From NCBI RefSeq assembly GCF_014201905.1, contig NZ_JACHFM010000002.1, positions 930,001 through 994,000 of the forward strand: a stretch of 64,000 nt of DNA, in the 5' to 3' direction. The position numbers and the translations under genes are program-made. This document shows positions 27,816 through 35,639 of the stretch, piece after piece. The notes under the pieces are model-generated. The model searched no databases and was not told where the DNA came from. It saw only the letters and a list, made by a program, of their open reading frames with translations. This stretch comes from Amaricoccus macauensis (lineage in GTDB: Bacteria > Pseudomonadota > Alphaproteobacteria > Rhodobacterales > Rhodobacteraceae). Each line of letters begins with the position of its first letter. Position 1 is the first letter of the stretch.

Positions 27816-28838
27816 TTACTCCGCTGCGATGGAGACGGGTTCGGCGCGCAGCTTGGCCTTCTTCGACTCGACGTCGATGCCGTAGATGCGGGCCGCATTG
27901 AGGCCGAGGATCTTCTCCTTGATCTCGTCGGTGAGCTGAACGCCACGCTCGGCGGCGATGTCTTCGGGGATCTGGTAGTTCCAGAACTTTTCGACCAGCC
28001 ACTTGGGCGTCCAGATGGCGTAGTCGGAGGAGAACAGGATCTTGTCCGGCCCGACCCAGAACAGGAGCTCGGCCATCATCTCGCCGAAGTAGCGCGGACG
28101 GGAGTGGATGAACGGCAGAACCACCGCGAGACCGCCGAAGACGTTGGTCTCCTGCACCGCGATCCAGCAGAAGTCGTCAAGGCGCGGCTGGCCGCAATGC
28201 TCGACGATGAAGTTCAGGTTCTGGAAGTCGGTCGCGGCGTAGTCCACGTCATGGACGTCGAAGGCATCCTTGTTGAGCGGGATGATCGTCGGGCCCTTGT
28301 GGACGTGGACGTTCTTGATGCCGAGCTTGTCGAGCAGTTCGAAGCAACGGTACGACCACGGATCGTTGAGCTTCCAACCCTTGCTGTCGCCCTTCCACTC
28401 GGCGGTGTAGAGCTTCACGCCCTGGATGTCGTAGGTTTCCTTCATGTAGTGGATGTATTCGAGCGCCTTTTCACCATCGCGCGGATCGTAGGCGCCGTTG
28501 ATGATGAAGCGGTCCTTGGCGCGCTTGGCCATGTCGTGCGCGCGGCCGAGGTCGCCGAAGCCGTTCTTGTAGAAGTCGCCGAGCACCGTGGTCTGGATGA
28601 TCGCCATGTCATCCGGGCCGTCGATGAACAGGTCGCGATAGAGGTCGTCGGCCGAGTACTTCTCGAAGCGCGACTTCTCCCACAGCTCGTCCTTGGGCGA
28701 GAGCGCGTTGTGGTAGGCGTAGAAGCACTCGATGAACTGCTTGCCGTGGATGTTGCGCTGGTTCTCCGGACTTCCATCCCAGAAGTGGATGTGCCCGTCG
28801 ACGACGAAGATTTCCTTGCCTTCCGGTGTCACGTACAT
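27816..28838 (-). CDS. amidohydrolase-family protein of the propane cluster
   Basis: 340 residues, metal-dependent TIM-barrel (amidohydrolase_2) type. N-terminal metal motif FVVDGHIHFWDGS, a mid-protein KNVHVHKGP, a later IVEHCGQPR and a final aspartate candidate in ILFSSDYAIWTPKWL fit the HxH...H...H...D arrangement. The same family is a constant member of propane/methylmimic monooxygenase clusters, yet its reaction is not known. It sits between the secondary alcohol dehydrogenase and the DUF59 gene in one operon. A hydrolytic, decarboxylating or maturation role are all possible. Confidence 0.85.
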   Translation of the reverse strand: MYVTPEGKEIFVVDGHIHFWDGSPENQRNIHGKQFIECFYAYHNALSPKDELWEKSRFEKYSADDLYRDLFIDGPDDMAIIQTTVLGDFYKNGFGDLGRAHDMAKRAKDRFIINGAYDPRDGEKALEYIHYMKETYDIQGVKLYTAEWKGDSKGWKLNDPWSYRCFELLDKLGIKNVHVHKGPTIIPLNKDAFDVHDVDYAATDFQNLNFIVEHCGQPRLDDFCWIAVQETNVFGGLAVVLPFIHSRPRYFGEMMAELLFWVGPDKILFSSDYAIWTPKWLVEKFWNYQIPEDIAAERGVQLTDEIKEKILGLNAARIYGIDVESKKAKLRAEPVSIAAE

Positions 28839-28862
28839 GGCTTGGCTCCCTGGTTTATTGGC

Positions 28863-29927
28863 TCAGACCGAGATGGCGACCTTGAGAACGCCGTCCCGCT
28901 GGTTCGCGAAGAGGTCATACGCCTCCTCGATCTGGTCGATGGAGTAGCGGTGGGTCACGAGGGGCTTCAGGTCGACCCGGCCGGAGGCGATGACCGACAT
29001 CATCCGCCGCATCCGCTCCTTGCCGCCGGGGCAGAGCGCGCTCTTGATCGTCTTGTCGCCGAGACCGGCGGCATAGGCGTCGAGCGGGATCGTCAGATCT
29101 CCCGAGTAGACGCCGAGGCTGGAGAGCGTGCCGCCCGGGCGGACAACGCGCAGGCCCGCCGCGAAGGTGGCCTGGGTGCCGAGCGCCTCGATCGCCACGT
29201 CAACGCCGCGGCCGTCGGTCAGGGCCATGATGGCTTCGACCGGATCGGTCTCGCGGAAGTTGATGACCTCGTCGGCGCCGAGCTGGCGGGACATGGACAT
29301 GCGCGCGGCGACCGCATCGACGGTGATGATGCGGGTGGCGCCGAGGAGCTTCGCCCCGGCCGTGGCGCAGAGGCCGATCGGGCCTTGGGCGAACACCGCG
29401 ACGGTATCGCCGATCTTGATGCCGCCGTTCTCGGCACCGGCGAAGCCCGTGGACATGATGTCCGGGCACATCAGGACTTCCTCGTCGGTGAGGCGGTCGT
29501 CGATGGGCGCGAGGTTCGCCATGGCGTCCGGCACCCGGACGAATTCGGCCTGGCAGCCGTCGATCGTGTTGCCGAACTTCCAGCCGCCGATCGCCTGCCA
29601 ACCGTGTTTGGTGCCGGCGCCGTCCTGGCTGCAGAAGCCGCAGAGACAGGCGTTGGACCAGCCGGAGGGCGTGATGGCGCCGGCGATCACCCGCTGGCCT
29701 TCGGTGAAGCCCTTCACCTCGGAGCCGAGCTTCTCGATGATCCCGACCGGCTCGTGGCCGATCGTCAGCCCCTTCGCCACCGGGTACTCACCCTTCAGGA
29801 TGTGGATGTCGGTGCCGCAGATAGTGGTGGTCGTGACCCGGATCAGCGCGTCCTGCGGGCCGATGTCGGGGACGGGCTTGTCGTCGAGGACGATGCGGCC
29901 CTTTTCAACGAAGATCGCGGCTTTCAT
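28863..29927 (-). CDS. adh1: secondary alcohol dehydrogenase (propan-2-ol to acetone)
   Basis: 354 residues from ATG 29925-29927, preceded by GAAGG at 8 bases; an in-frame ATG at 29978 lacks a good site. It closely follows the Thermoanaerobacter/Clostridium secondary alcohol dehydrogenase pattern. Zinc ligands are Cys37 (TICGTDIH), His58 (TIGHEPVG) and Asp156 (CPDIMSTGF), with no four-cysteine structural zinc site. Other marks are AIGGWKFGNTIDG, FAQGPIGLCATAGAKLLGAT (nucleotide fold) and ALCPGGKERMRRMM. Subterminal attack of the monooxygenase on propane gives propan-2-ol, so this enzyme supplies the next step. It follows prmD after a terminator-like hairpin. Confidence 0.92.
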   Translation of the reverse strand: MKAAIFVEKGRIVLDDKPVPDIGPQDALIRVTTTTICGTDIHILKGEYPVAKGLTIGHEPVGIIEKLGSEVKGFTEGQRVIAGAITPSGWSNACLCGFCSQDGAGTKHGWQAIGGWKFGNTIDGCQAEFVRVPDAMANLAPIDDRLTDEEVLMCPDIMSTGFAGAENGGIKIGDTVAVFAQGPIGLCATAGAKLLGATRIITVDAVAARMSMSRQLGADEVINFRETDPVEAIMALTDGRGVDVAIEALGTQATFAAGLRVVRPGGTLSSLGVYSGDLTIPLDAYAAGLGDKTIKSALCPGGKERMRRMMSVIASGRVDLKPLVTHRYSIDQIEEAYDLFANQRDGVLKVAISV

Positions 29928-30000
29928 CTTGCCGGCCTTCGCCTTCCTGGAGTTGCCGGCGAGCGTAGAGGAGTCCATCTATGCATTCCCGATGGGGGGT

Positions 30001-30027
30001 AAAAACGGGGCCGGCTGAACCGGCCCC
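30001..30027 (-). terminator. intra-cluster terminator between prmD and the alcohol dehydrogenase
   Basis: On the minus strand, GGGGCCGG, loop TTCAG, CCGGCCCC, then GTTTTT. An 8-pair GC stem with five T has the form of an intrinsic terminator. It lies 10 bases after prmD and may let prmABCD be made in excess over the accessory genes, as partial read-through control. Confidence 0.8.
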
Positions 30028-30036
30028 GGTCACGCG

Positions 30037-30414
30037 TCAGATGTATTCCATCACCTCGTCCATGTTGCCGAAGAGGATGACGGTGTTGTCATCGACCCGC
30101 ACCATGCGCCCGTAGTGAGTGGAGGTGTTCACCTCGAAGATCTCCGCCGTCATCTCGCGGCCGAGGAAATCGCCGATCTCGTCCATCTTGAAGATCAGCT
30201 TGTCGTGGCCGTCGATGCGGATGAGTGCCGGCTGGTAGGTGACTGTGACGTCGGGCTTCTGGCCCATGAACTCGGCGATGGCACGTGCCTCGACGGAGTC
30301 GTTCATCGTCACGCCGCACTGGTCGGAGATCGTCTGCTCGAAGGTGATGTCCTTCATGGACTTGAAGATGTTGTCGTGCTTGGCGCTGTCGCGCTTGGCG
30401 GACTCTACCGACAT
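30037..30414 (-). CDS. prmD: propane monooxygenase coupling/regulatory protein (MmoB/DmpM family)
   Basis: 125 residues, cofactor-less effector that docks on the hydroxylase and times oxygen activation. Family marks are CGVTMNDSVEARAIAEFMG, VTVTYQPALIRIDGHDKLIF, and the tail MVRVDDNTVILFGNMDEVMEYI, read as landmarks. N-terminal 25 residues are extra and charged, as in MimD. It follows prmC by 14 bases, and the order hydroxylase large, reductase, hydroxylase small, coupling protein is that of group 5/6 soluble di-iron monooxygenases. Confidence 0.93.
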   Translation of the reverse strand: MSVESAKRDSAKHDNIFKSMKDITFEQTISDQCGVTMNDSVEARAIAEFMGQKPDVTVTYQPALIRIDGHDKLIFKMDEIGDFLGREMTAEIFEVNTSTHYGRMVRVDDNTVILFGNMDEVMEYI

Positions 30415-30428
30415 CTGTCCCTACTCCC

Positions 30429-31484
30429 TTAGTTGAGGCCGAGTTCGCCGAGGATGTGCGCGATGCGCTCCTCGGACTGTGCCCGCACGTCCTCGAACGA
30501 GACGGGTTTCGAGTGCGGCTCCGACCAGATCGGCTGGAGGTCGCGCGCTGCCTTCTCCGCGAGCGGGCGGTGGACCTTGATCCATGCCTTGAAGAGCGAG
30601 CGGTTGTGCTCGGCGTGCTCTTCGTCGTGGGCCAGCAGGTACATGAGGTCGATGCAGTTCGCGAGGTTGCGCTCGTAGTCCGCTTCGGCTGCGGAGATGA
30701 CGGGCGGCGTCACGAAGTCGCTGTTGGCGGCGGCCACCCGCATCATGAAGCCGGAGCGGAAGAGTTCACCCACCAGCGGCTCGAAGACGAGGTTGATGGC
30801 GAAGTACTGCTCCAGATAGTCGGTGGTCCCCATGATCGTCTCGATCGCCTCGCGGCAACCCTGCCAGATGGGGTCGTTCAGCCAGTGGTCCTTGCCGGCG
30901 TTGTCATCCCAGCCGGGGATGTCCATGCCGATCTCGGCGAGGTAGAGGGTGATGTCCTGGGCGAGCCGCAGCTTGTAGGAGCTGTTGGTCAGCGTCGCGT
31001 TGTTGATCATCTGGGTGTAGCCGTAGCGCTGCGCCTGCATGAGCGAGGTGCCAAGGCCGAACTCCGCGTGCTTCCACGCGCCGAGATGATGCTGCAGGAC
31101 CTTGACCCAGGCCTTGTCATAGGCGGTGTGGGCGCCGGACTTGCGGGCGTTCGAGATGACGGACTGGACCATCGTCTCGATCTTGGACTGGCGCTGGTAG
31201 TGGGTGCGTTCCCACTCCTGGTCGGGAGCGCGGAAGGCGTGCCAGTTGGAGCTGAGCGCGCGGGTGTTGTCCTTCATGTAGGCGCCGCGGCCGTCGGAGA
31301 ACTCGATGATCCAGTTCTGGATCAGGTAGCGCTCCGGGTCCGGCTGGACGTCGACGGTGACGTCCTCGTAGTGGGTGGCGCGCTGGCCGCGCGGCTGGAA
31401 GTAGCGGTACTTGCGGCTGTCGCTATCGGCGAAGATGGCGGCACCCGCCGCGCCCGATCCGACCGAGCTGGAGATAGCTGGCAT
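30429..31484 (-). CDS. prmC: propane monooxygenase hydroxylase small (beta) subunit
   Basis: 351 residues of the ferritin-like non-catalytic beta subunit. Typical segments are RKYRYFQPRGQRATHYEDVTV, given as a landmark, the aromatic PERYLIQNWIIEFSDGRG, HHLGAWKHAEFGLGTSL and YLEQYFAINLVFEPLVGELF. It lacks the paired ExxH iron-binding set of the alpha subunit, as expected. An AGGAGC site precedes the start. Co-operonic with prmB (24 bases) and prmD (14 bases). Confidence 0.93.
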   Translation of the reverse strand: MPAISSSVGSGAAGAAIFADSDSRKYRYFQPRGQRATHYEDVTVDVQPDPERYLIQNWIIEFSDGRGAYMKDNTRALSSNWHAFRAPDQEWERTHYQRQSKIETMVQSVISNARKSGAHTAYDKAWVKVLQHHLGAWKHAEFGLGTSLMQAQRYGYTQMINNATLTNSSYKLRLAQDITLYLAEIGMDIPGWDDNAGKDHWLNDPIWQGCREAIETIMGTTDYLEQYFAINLVFEPLVGELFRSGFMMRVAAANSDFVTPPVISAAEADYERNLANCIDLMYLLAHDEEHAEHNRSLFKAWIKVHRPLAEKAARDLQPIWSEPHSKPVSFEDVRAQSEERIAHILGELGLN

Positions 31485-31508
31485 GACGTTTCGCTCCTGT
31501 TGGTATCG

Positions 31509-32585
31509 CTAGTGGGACCGGGCCGGCTCGAGCTGCCCCGGTGAAGCGCTGGAGGAAGTGGTGAAGCGGTCGAAGTGGATACGCTCGGTCTCGAAGCCGC
31601 CCATGAAGAGGATCGGCTCGAGCGCGTCGATCATCGGCGGTGGCCCGCAGGCGTAGACGTCGCCTTCGCCGTCGATGTCGAGCTCCTTGAGCTTGTCGGC
31701 GACACGCTCGTGGACAAAGCCCCGTGCCCCGGTCCATTCGTCATCGTCATCGGCATGGCTGAGGACGGGGATGAAGTGGACGGACGGATTGGCTTCCGTC
31801 AGGGCCGCGATCCTGTCCAGATAGAACAGGTCGCGTTGGGTACGCGCGCCGTAGAAGAAGTAGACTTCGCGGTCCTCGCCGCTGGCCACGTGATCATGCA
31901 GGATCGACCAGACGGGCGAGAGCCCCGAACCCGCGGCCACCATCACGATGGGTCCTTCCCGGTCTTCCCGCCGGAAGCAGGTTCCGTACGGTCCGACGAC
32001 GGTGACGGCTGCACCGGTGCGGATTCCGCCGGAGTCGAGCTCGCCGGAGAACTTTCCTTCGGGGTACTTCTTGATGATGAAACGCAGGGTTTCGGTTTGC
32101 TCCGGCGTATTTGCCATGGAAAACGAGCGCGTAATCGTCTCCCCTTCTTCGGTGGTGACGGTGATGTCGACATATTGTCCGGCCCAGAACTTGATCGGCG
32201 CATCGAGCGCGATGGCAATTCCCCGGATGTCATGGGTGAGAGTGTCGATCTCCGAGATGCGGCCCTCGTAGCTCTTGACCGCAATGGATTTCGACAGGAT
32301 TTCCTCGTCGTAGTTGAGGAGTTCCACTTCCATGTCGGAGTAGGCAATCGACCGGCAGAGCAGGATATGCCCGCTGTCGCGCTCCATGTCGTTGAGCGCG
32401 AAGGTCGAATACTTCAGCAGGTCGACTTCGCCCTCGTTCAGGATACACTTGCAGGCCGAGCACTGACCCTCCTTGCAGCCGTGCGGCAGGGCGATGCCCT
32501 GACGAAAGGCCGCATTGAGGACCGTTTCACCGTCCTCGACCTCGAATTCGACGCCGACCGGCTCCAGGCGGACCGTGTGAGTCAT
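31509..32585 (-). CDS. prmB: propane monooxygenase reductase
   Basis: 358 residues from ATG 32583-32585. It carries electrons from NADH through FAD to a 2Fe-2S centre and then to the hydroxylase. The N-terminal plant-type ferredoxin domain has Cys37, Cys42, Cys45 (HGCKEGQCSACKC) and Cys77 (HILLCRS). The FAD domain has TRSFSMANTP; the NAD domain has VAAGSGLSPVWSILHD and ends with DVYACGPPPMIDALEP. The length matches MmoC/PrmB. A longer frame upstream to 32795 is not used, as it overlaps prmA and lacks family sequence. Confidence 0.94.
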   Translation of the reverse strand: MTHTVRLEPVGVEFEVEDGETVLNAAFRQGIALPHGCKEGQCSACKCILNEGEVDLLKYSTFALNDMERDSGHILLCRSIAYSDMEVELLNYDEEILSKSIAVKSYEGRISEIDTLTHDIRGIAIALDAPIKFWAGQYVDITVTTEEGETITRSFSMANTPEQTETLRFIIKKYPEGKFSGELDSGGIRTGAAVTVVGPYGTCFRREDREGPIVMVAAGSGLSPVWSILHDHVASGEDREVYFFYGARTQRDLFYLDRIAALTEANPSVHFIPVLSHADDDDEWTGARGFVHERVADKLKELDIDGEGDVYACGPPPMIDALEPILFMGGFETERIHFDRFTTSSSASPGQLEPARSH

Positions 32586-32620
32586 TCCCTTTGCCTCGTT
32601 TCCACTTCTTCCCCGCCCCC

Positions 32621-32730
32621 TCCCCGCGGATGTGCGGGGAAGGTCTTTTCGGTTGCTGACTTCGGATGCTGGTGGGGCGGGTTGCTTGCCTGCCCCTTGG
32701 TATTGGCGGGGTGGGTGTGACACCCACCCC
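32621..32730 (-). other. two hairpins in the prmA-prmB intergenic region
   Basis: The 154-base gap holds TCCCCGC/GCGGGGA around GGATGT (32621-32640) and GGGGTGGGTGT/ACACCCACCCC (32708-32730, almost no loop). Neither is followed by a T-run on the minus strand, so these are probable mRNA processing or stability elements rather than terminators. Confidence 0.6.
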
Positions 32731-32739
32731 GGGGGGTCG

Positions 32740-34410
32740 TCAGTTGCAGGGCTTGATCGTGAAGCCCGCCTTGTACTCGGCGATGTGCGCCTCACGTGCC
32801 TCGGGGGTCATTTCCCGAAGGATCGTGAGCGGCGAGAGCAGCGTGTTGCCCTTCACGTCGTCGAGGGTCCACATCTCCTTGTCGTCGAAGCGGAGATGCG
32901 GCTGCGGGATCAGGGTCTTGCCGTCAGACCGGACGAAGTTCAGGTCCTTGATCGCATCGGCCAGATCCCAGCCGTGATAGAGCGTTTCCCACTCGCGCTT
33001 GCCGGAGAAGCGGCCCATCGCCGGCGTCGGCCGGCCCTGGTACTCACCGGAGAACGCTTCCACCGCCGTCCAGCGATCGAGCTCGTGGGCGAAGGTGTGG
33101 ATCTGGCCGTCGATCTCGTCGACCACCATGTCCTCGCGGATGAGGCAGGGAACGAGGCAGGACCAGCAGCGGTGCGGGTAGACGTAGCCCGTGTCCTCGC
33201 CGGCGAAGGTGATGACCTTCTGACCGCGGTGGCTGAGCTTGTCGTACCACTTCCAGAAGTCGCCGAACTGCGCGTACCAGCCCGGATACTTGTGCTCGAA
33301 CCACTCGAAGTCGGCGTCACGCTGCGCCTCGATCCGCCAGAAGTTCACCGGCCAGCCCACCGCGAAGAACTGGGCGACGGTGTGGACGTAGAACTTCTTG
33401 GTGATGCGGTTCCACGCCTCGTGGACGTCGTCGTGGTGCACCTTCACGCCGTACTTCTCGAGCGGCAGCATGTAGGTCCGGTAGTAGTCCTCGAAGATCC
33501 ACCGGTGCCACATTTCCGCGTAAGATTCCTTGTTCTTGTCGCGGTTGGTGGTGCCGTACTCGATGAACGTGCCGATGGCGGCGTCGACGATCGCGTGGTT
33601 CTGCCAGAAGGCATACCGCAGGTCGCGCTCGAGAAGCAGGTGGTTCTCCGGCTCCTTCAGGGCGGCCATGAGCAGCGAGTGGCCGTTGCCGATGTGCCGG
33701 CTCTCGTCGGACTGCACCGACAGGAACACGGTCGGCAGCGCGTAGTCGCCGTTACGGGCGGCTTCCGACGGCATGGCGACGAAGAGCGTGTTGGTGAACG
33801 CGGTCTCGGCGACCACGGTCAGGTACATGCACGCGGCGGTCATAGTGTCGCCGGTGATGAAGCCCTCGCCGAACTGCCGGCCGATCGTGGTGGCGTAGCA
33901 CTTGCCGAAGGCTTCCTCGGTGATGTCGAAGCCAGCCGGGTCGATGTAGTTCTCCATGTACCACTTCTTCAGGTTCATCTGAATCGTGGAGTGGCGGAAC
34001 TCGTCGACCATCTGCATGGTGAAGCCGGTGCGCAGATCCTCGCCCGGCGCCAGACGGGCGACCATGGCCATGGAGCGCGCCGCCGAGATTTCCGGGAACG
34101 GGATGATCGCGAGGAAGAGCTTCATCCACTCGACCCAGCGCGGTTCCACGTTGCGGAACATGTCGCCGCGAAGCGCCGCGTCGAGGGCGCCGTAGACCCG
34201 GTTGTCCTTTTCTTCCTGCATCGGGAAGTAGGAGCGCAGGACCTGCTTCATCGGGTCGCGCGGCGCCTTGGCGATCTTGTAGTCGGTCGGGAAGGTATTC
34301 GCTTCCTGGACGTAGGTGGGCTGCCACCCGAGGTCCGAGATCCGCTTGGTCGCCTCGCCAACCGGGATGCCCCGTTGCGAGGTGATCTTGTTGAGCGTCA
34401 ATGACGTCAT
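32740..34410 (-). CDS. prmA: propane monooxygenase hydroxylase large (alpha) subunit
   Basis: 556 residues from ATG 34408-34410, preceded by GGAGG at 10 bases. This is the catalytic subunit of a soluble di-iron monooxygenase, inserting oxygen into propane or related short hydrocarbons. All six iron ligands are visible: Glu107 (FPEISAARS), Glu137 and His140 (VDEFRH), Glu202 (VAETAFTN), Glu236 and His239 (SDESRH). Their 30 and 34 residue spacings equal those of methane monooxygenase MmoX. Sequence such as GYVYPHRCWSCLVPCLIRED is typical of the PrmA/MimA (group 5/6) branch. A near-perfect sigma-54 promoter lies 253 bases upstream. Natural substrate could also be acetone, phenol or other small molecules, as in MimA enzymes. 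Confidence 0.94.
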   Translation of the reverse strand: MTSLTLNKITSQRGIPVGEATKRISDLGWQPTYVQEANTFPTDYKIAKAPRDPMKQVLRSYFPMQEEKDNRVYGALDAALRGDMFRNVEPRWVEWMKLFLAIIPFPEISAARSMAMVARLAPGEDLRTGFTMQMVDEFRHSTIQMNLKKWYMENYIDPAGFDITEEAFGKCYATTIGRQFGEGFITGDTMTAACMYLTVVAETAFTNTLFVAMPSEAARNGDYALPTVFLSVQSDESRHIGNGHSLLMAALKEPENHLLLERDLRYAFWQNHAIVDAAIGTFIEYGTTNRDKNKESYAEMWHRWIFEDYYRTYMLPLEKYGVKVHHDDVHEAWNRITKKFYVHTVAQFFAVGWPVNFWRIEAQRDADFEWFEHKYPGWYAQFGDFWKWYDKLSHRGQKVITFAGEDTGYVYPHRCWSCLVPCLIREDMVVDEIDGQIHTFAHELDRWTAVEAFSGEYQGRPTPAMGRFSGKREWETLYHGWDLADAIKDLNFVRSDGKTLIPQPHLRFDDKEMWTLDDVKGNTLLSPLTILREMTPEAREAHIAEYKAGFTIKPCN

Positions 34411-34662
34411 CGTCAAAAAGCCTCCACCCGTTGCGCCGGCAGCCCATGGCTCCGGCTATCGCGGCGTCGTGCGCCGCCAGTTTCTCGCTCTCGAGCGGCA
34501 GCCCGGTCGGGGGCCGTCGTTCGGTGGATCCGGCAAAGGTGTCGCGCATCCCGGAGGTTTTCGTGGGCGGGCTTCTCAGCCAGCAGTCGTGACCCGGTCG
34601 CGTTTCCTTCGTTCTTGTGGCACCGGGCAGACTTCCCGATGGGCTTGTTCTGCCGGATACCA

Positions 34663-34678
34663 TGCAATTGCCGTGCCA
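34663..34678 (-). promoter_or_regulatory. sigma-54 promoter of prmABCD
   Basis: On the minus strand, TGGCAC GGCAA TTGCA, a perfect match to the -24/-12 consensus TGGCAC-N5-TTGCW, preceded by T and followed by TGG. Start of transcription is expected near 34651, leaving about 240 bases of 5' leader before prmA. A sigma-54 activator is encoded at the far end of the cluster. Confidence 0.92.
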
Positions 34679-34750
34679 AGTTGAGAACGTGCGAAAACGT
34701 GTCCCAGGAGCGTGGCTTCCGGGCAACCCCGTCCACATCCCGGGTCCGGA

Positions 34751-34780
34751 CGTAACGTTTCGTTACATGTGTAATTTACA
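34751..34780. promoter_or_regulatory. candidate enhancer (UAS) array for the sigma-54 activator
   Basis: Four half-sites of the TGTAAC type in 30 bases: GTAACG and CGTTAC forming a perfect inverted repeat around TTT (34752-34766), then TTACA TG TGTAA (34763-34774) and TGTAA T TTACA (34770-34780). The array lies about 75-100 bases upstream of the -24 box, the normal place for activator binding. Assignment to the AcoR/MimR-like protein is inference. Confidence 0.6.
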
Positions 34781-34794
34781 GTTGTTGCGTGGAC

Positions 34795-34820
34795 AGTAAT
34801 TTTGCGGACGCAAAATTACT
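34795..34820. repeat. perfect 26-bp palindrome between divergent units
   Basis: AGTAATTTTGCG, GA, CGCAAAATTACT: two perfect 12-base arms with a 2-base centre, in AT-rich sequence standing out from the GC-rich surroundings. A loop of two bases makes an RNA hairpin less likely than a dimeric protein-binding site. It lies between prmA and the 144-residue gene at 34899. Confidence 0.8.
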
Positions 34821-34835
34821 TGTGCGGGTGCAAAA
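34803..34835. repeat. phased direct repeats TGCGGnnGCAAAA
   Basis: TGCGGACGCAAAA (34803-34815) and TGCGGGTGCAAAA (34823-34835) are identical at 11 of 13 positions and spaced 20 bases apart, close to two helical turns, so bound proteins would lie on the same face. The first copy overlaps the centre of the 26-bp palindrome. Confidence 0.7.
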
Positions 34836-34898
34836 CAGCTATCTGGACAACCGCACATCCCGGCGTATCTACTCGCGACGCACTCGGGGAGCCCCGCC

Positions 34899-35333
34899 AT
34901 GCCAGAGACCCCCTCACCCCAGGACGTCACCGCCGATCTGGTCCGCCTCATGCCACGGGACGCAGTTTTCATGCTGCGCTTCCTCGGCGAAAGCCAATTG
35001 CGCCTGCAGCGGCATTTCCATGACTTCATCGAGGCCGAGCTCGCGCGCAACGGCGTCACGCCCGACAGCCATCCGATGATCCATGGCTTCATCGAGACTC
35101 ACGCGCGCACCTTGCGCGACTTCGTGTTCGCGGGTCTTTCCATGGCGCATCAGGTGCGCTTGCCGGAGATGGAGCGGCTGACCGGCGACGCGACGTCCCT
35201 TCTCAGCGTCGACGTGTGGGACGCGCTGCGCACCCACATCGAGATGGCCGAACGACAATTCCGCACCCAGGCGCCCGGGCTGCCCGATCAGCTCGATGGC
35301 TACCGGACACCGGAGCCGCGCGACGGGTCCTGA
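34899..35333 (+). CDS. hypothetical all-helical protein next to the propane monooxygenase
   Basis: 144 residues with GGGGAG ahead of ATG 34899. Predicted mostly helical, no signal peptide or membrane span, unusually rich in histidine (RHFHDF, HPMIHGFIETHARTL, MAHQ, RTHIEM). I do not recognise a family. It is divergent from prmA across a heavily patterned 488-base regulatory gap, so it is probably co-regulated with the monooxygenase. A metal- or haem-binding, sensory or scaffolding role would fit, but nothing in the sequence proves it. Confidence 0.75.
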   Translation: MPETPSPQDVTADLVRLMPRDAVFMLRFLGESQLRLQRHFHDFIEAELARNGVTPDSHPMIHGFIETHARTLRDFVFAGLSMAHQVRLPEMERLTGDATSLLSVDVWDALRTHIEMAERQFRTQAPGLPDQLDGYRTPEPRDGS

Positions 35334-35360
35334 GAGGCATTGTCGCCCGGCCGGCGCCGA

Positions 35361-35624
35361 CTACTGCTTCCGGCCGCCGCCGGGCCAGAGGGCGAGCCAC
35401 GCCGCCGGATCGGTGCGAAGCGTCCGGTGCGTGGCCTCCATGAGCGCCAGCCGATCGGCCTCCGGCAGCGCCCGGAGCGCGTCCTCCGCCGCCCGCACCG
35501 CGTCCGGCGCCGGGTCCAGTGCGGCGGCGGCCAGCGCACCGGTGCAGGGATGCTCCGCGCCGAGACGCGCCTCGGCCGCGGCATGGAGGGCGGTGAACAT
35601 CACCCGTCCCGCATTGTCGAACAT
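35361..35624 (-). CDS. small hypothetical protein
   Basis: 87 residues from ATG 35622-35624, preceded by a strong GGAGGAG site. Helical and Ala-rich (MFTALHAAAEARLGAEHPC, ALRALPEADRLALMEATH), with a C-terminal WLALWPGGGRKQ. No known domain recognised. It converges with the 144-residue gene and is divergent from the WD40 gene, whose sigma-54 promoter begins 16 bases beyond its start. Confidence 0.68.
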   Translation of the reverse strand: MFDNAGRVMFTALHAAAEARLGAEHPCTGALAAAALDPAPDAVRAAEDALRALPEADRLALMEATHRTLRTDPAAWLALWPGGGRKQ

Positions 35625-35639
35625 GGTCTCCTCCCGAGT

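Noticed and set aside
34413-34736. A minus-strand frame of 107 codons upstream of prmA
   Set aside because: It spans the sigma-54 promoter and has no coding signature; treated as leader and promoter DNA.
34790-34805. A sigma-54-like TGGACA ... TTTTGC on the plus strand upstream of the 144-aa gene
   Set aside because: The GG to GC spacing is 11 bases rather than the strict 10, and the sequence is better explained by the 26-bp palindrome.
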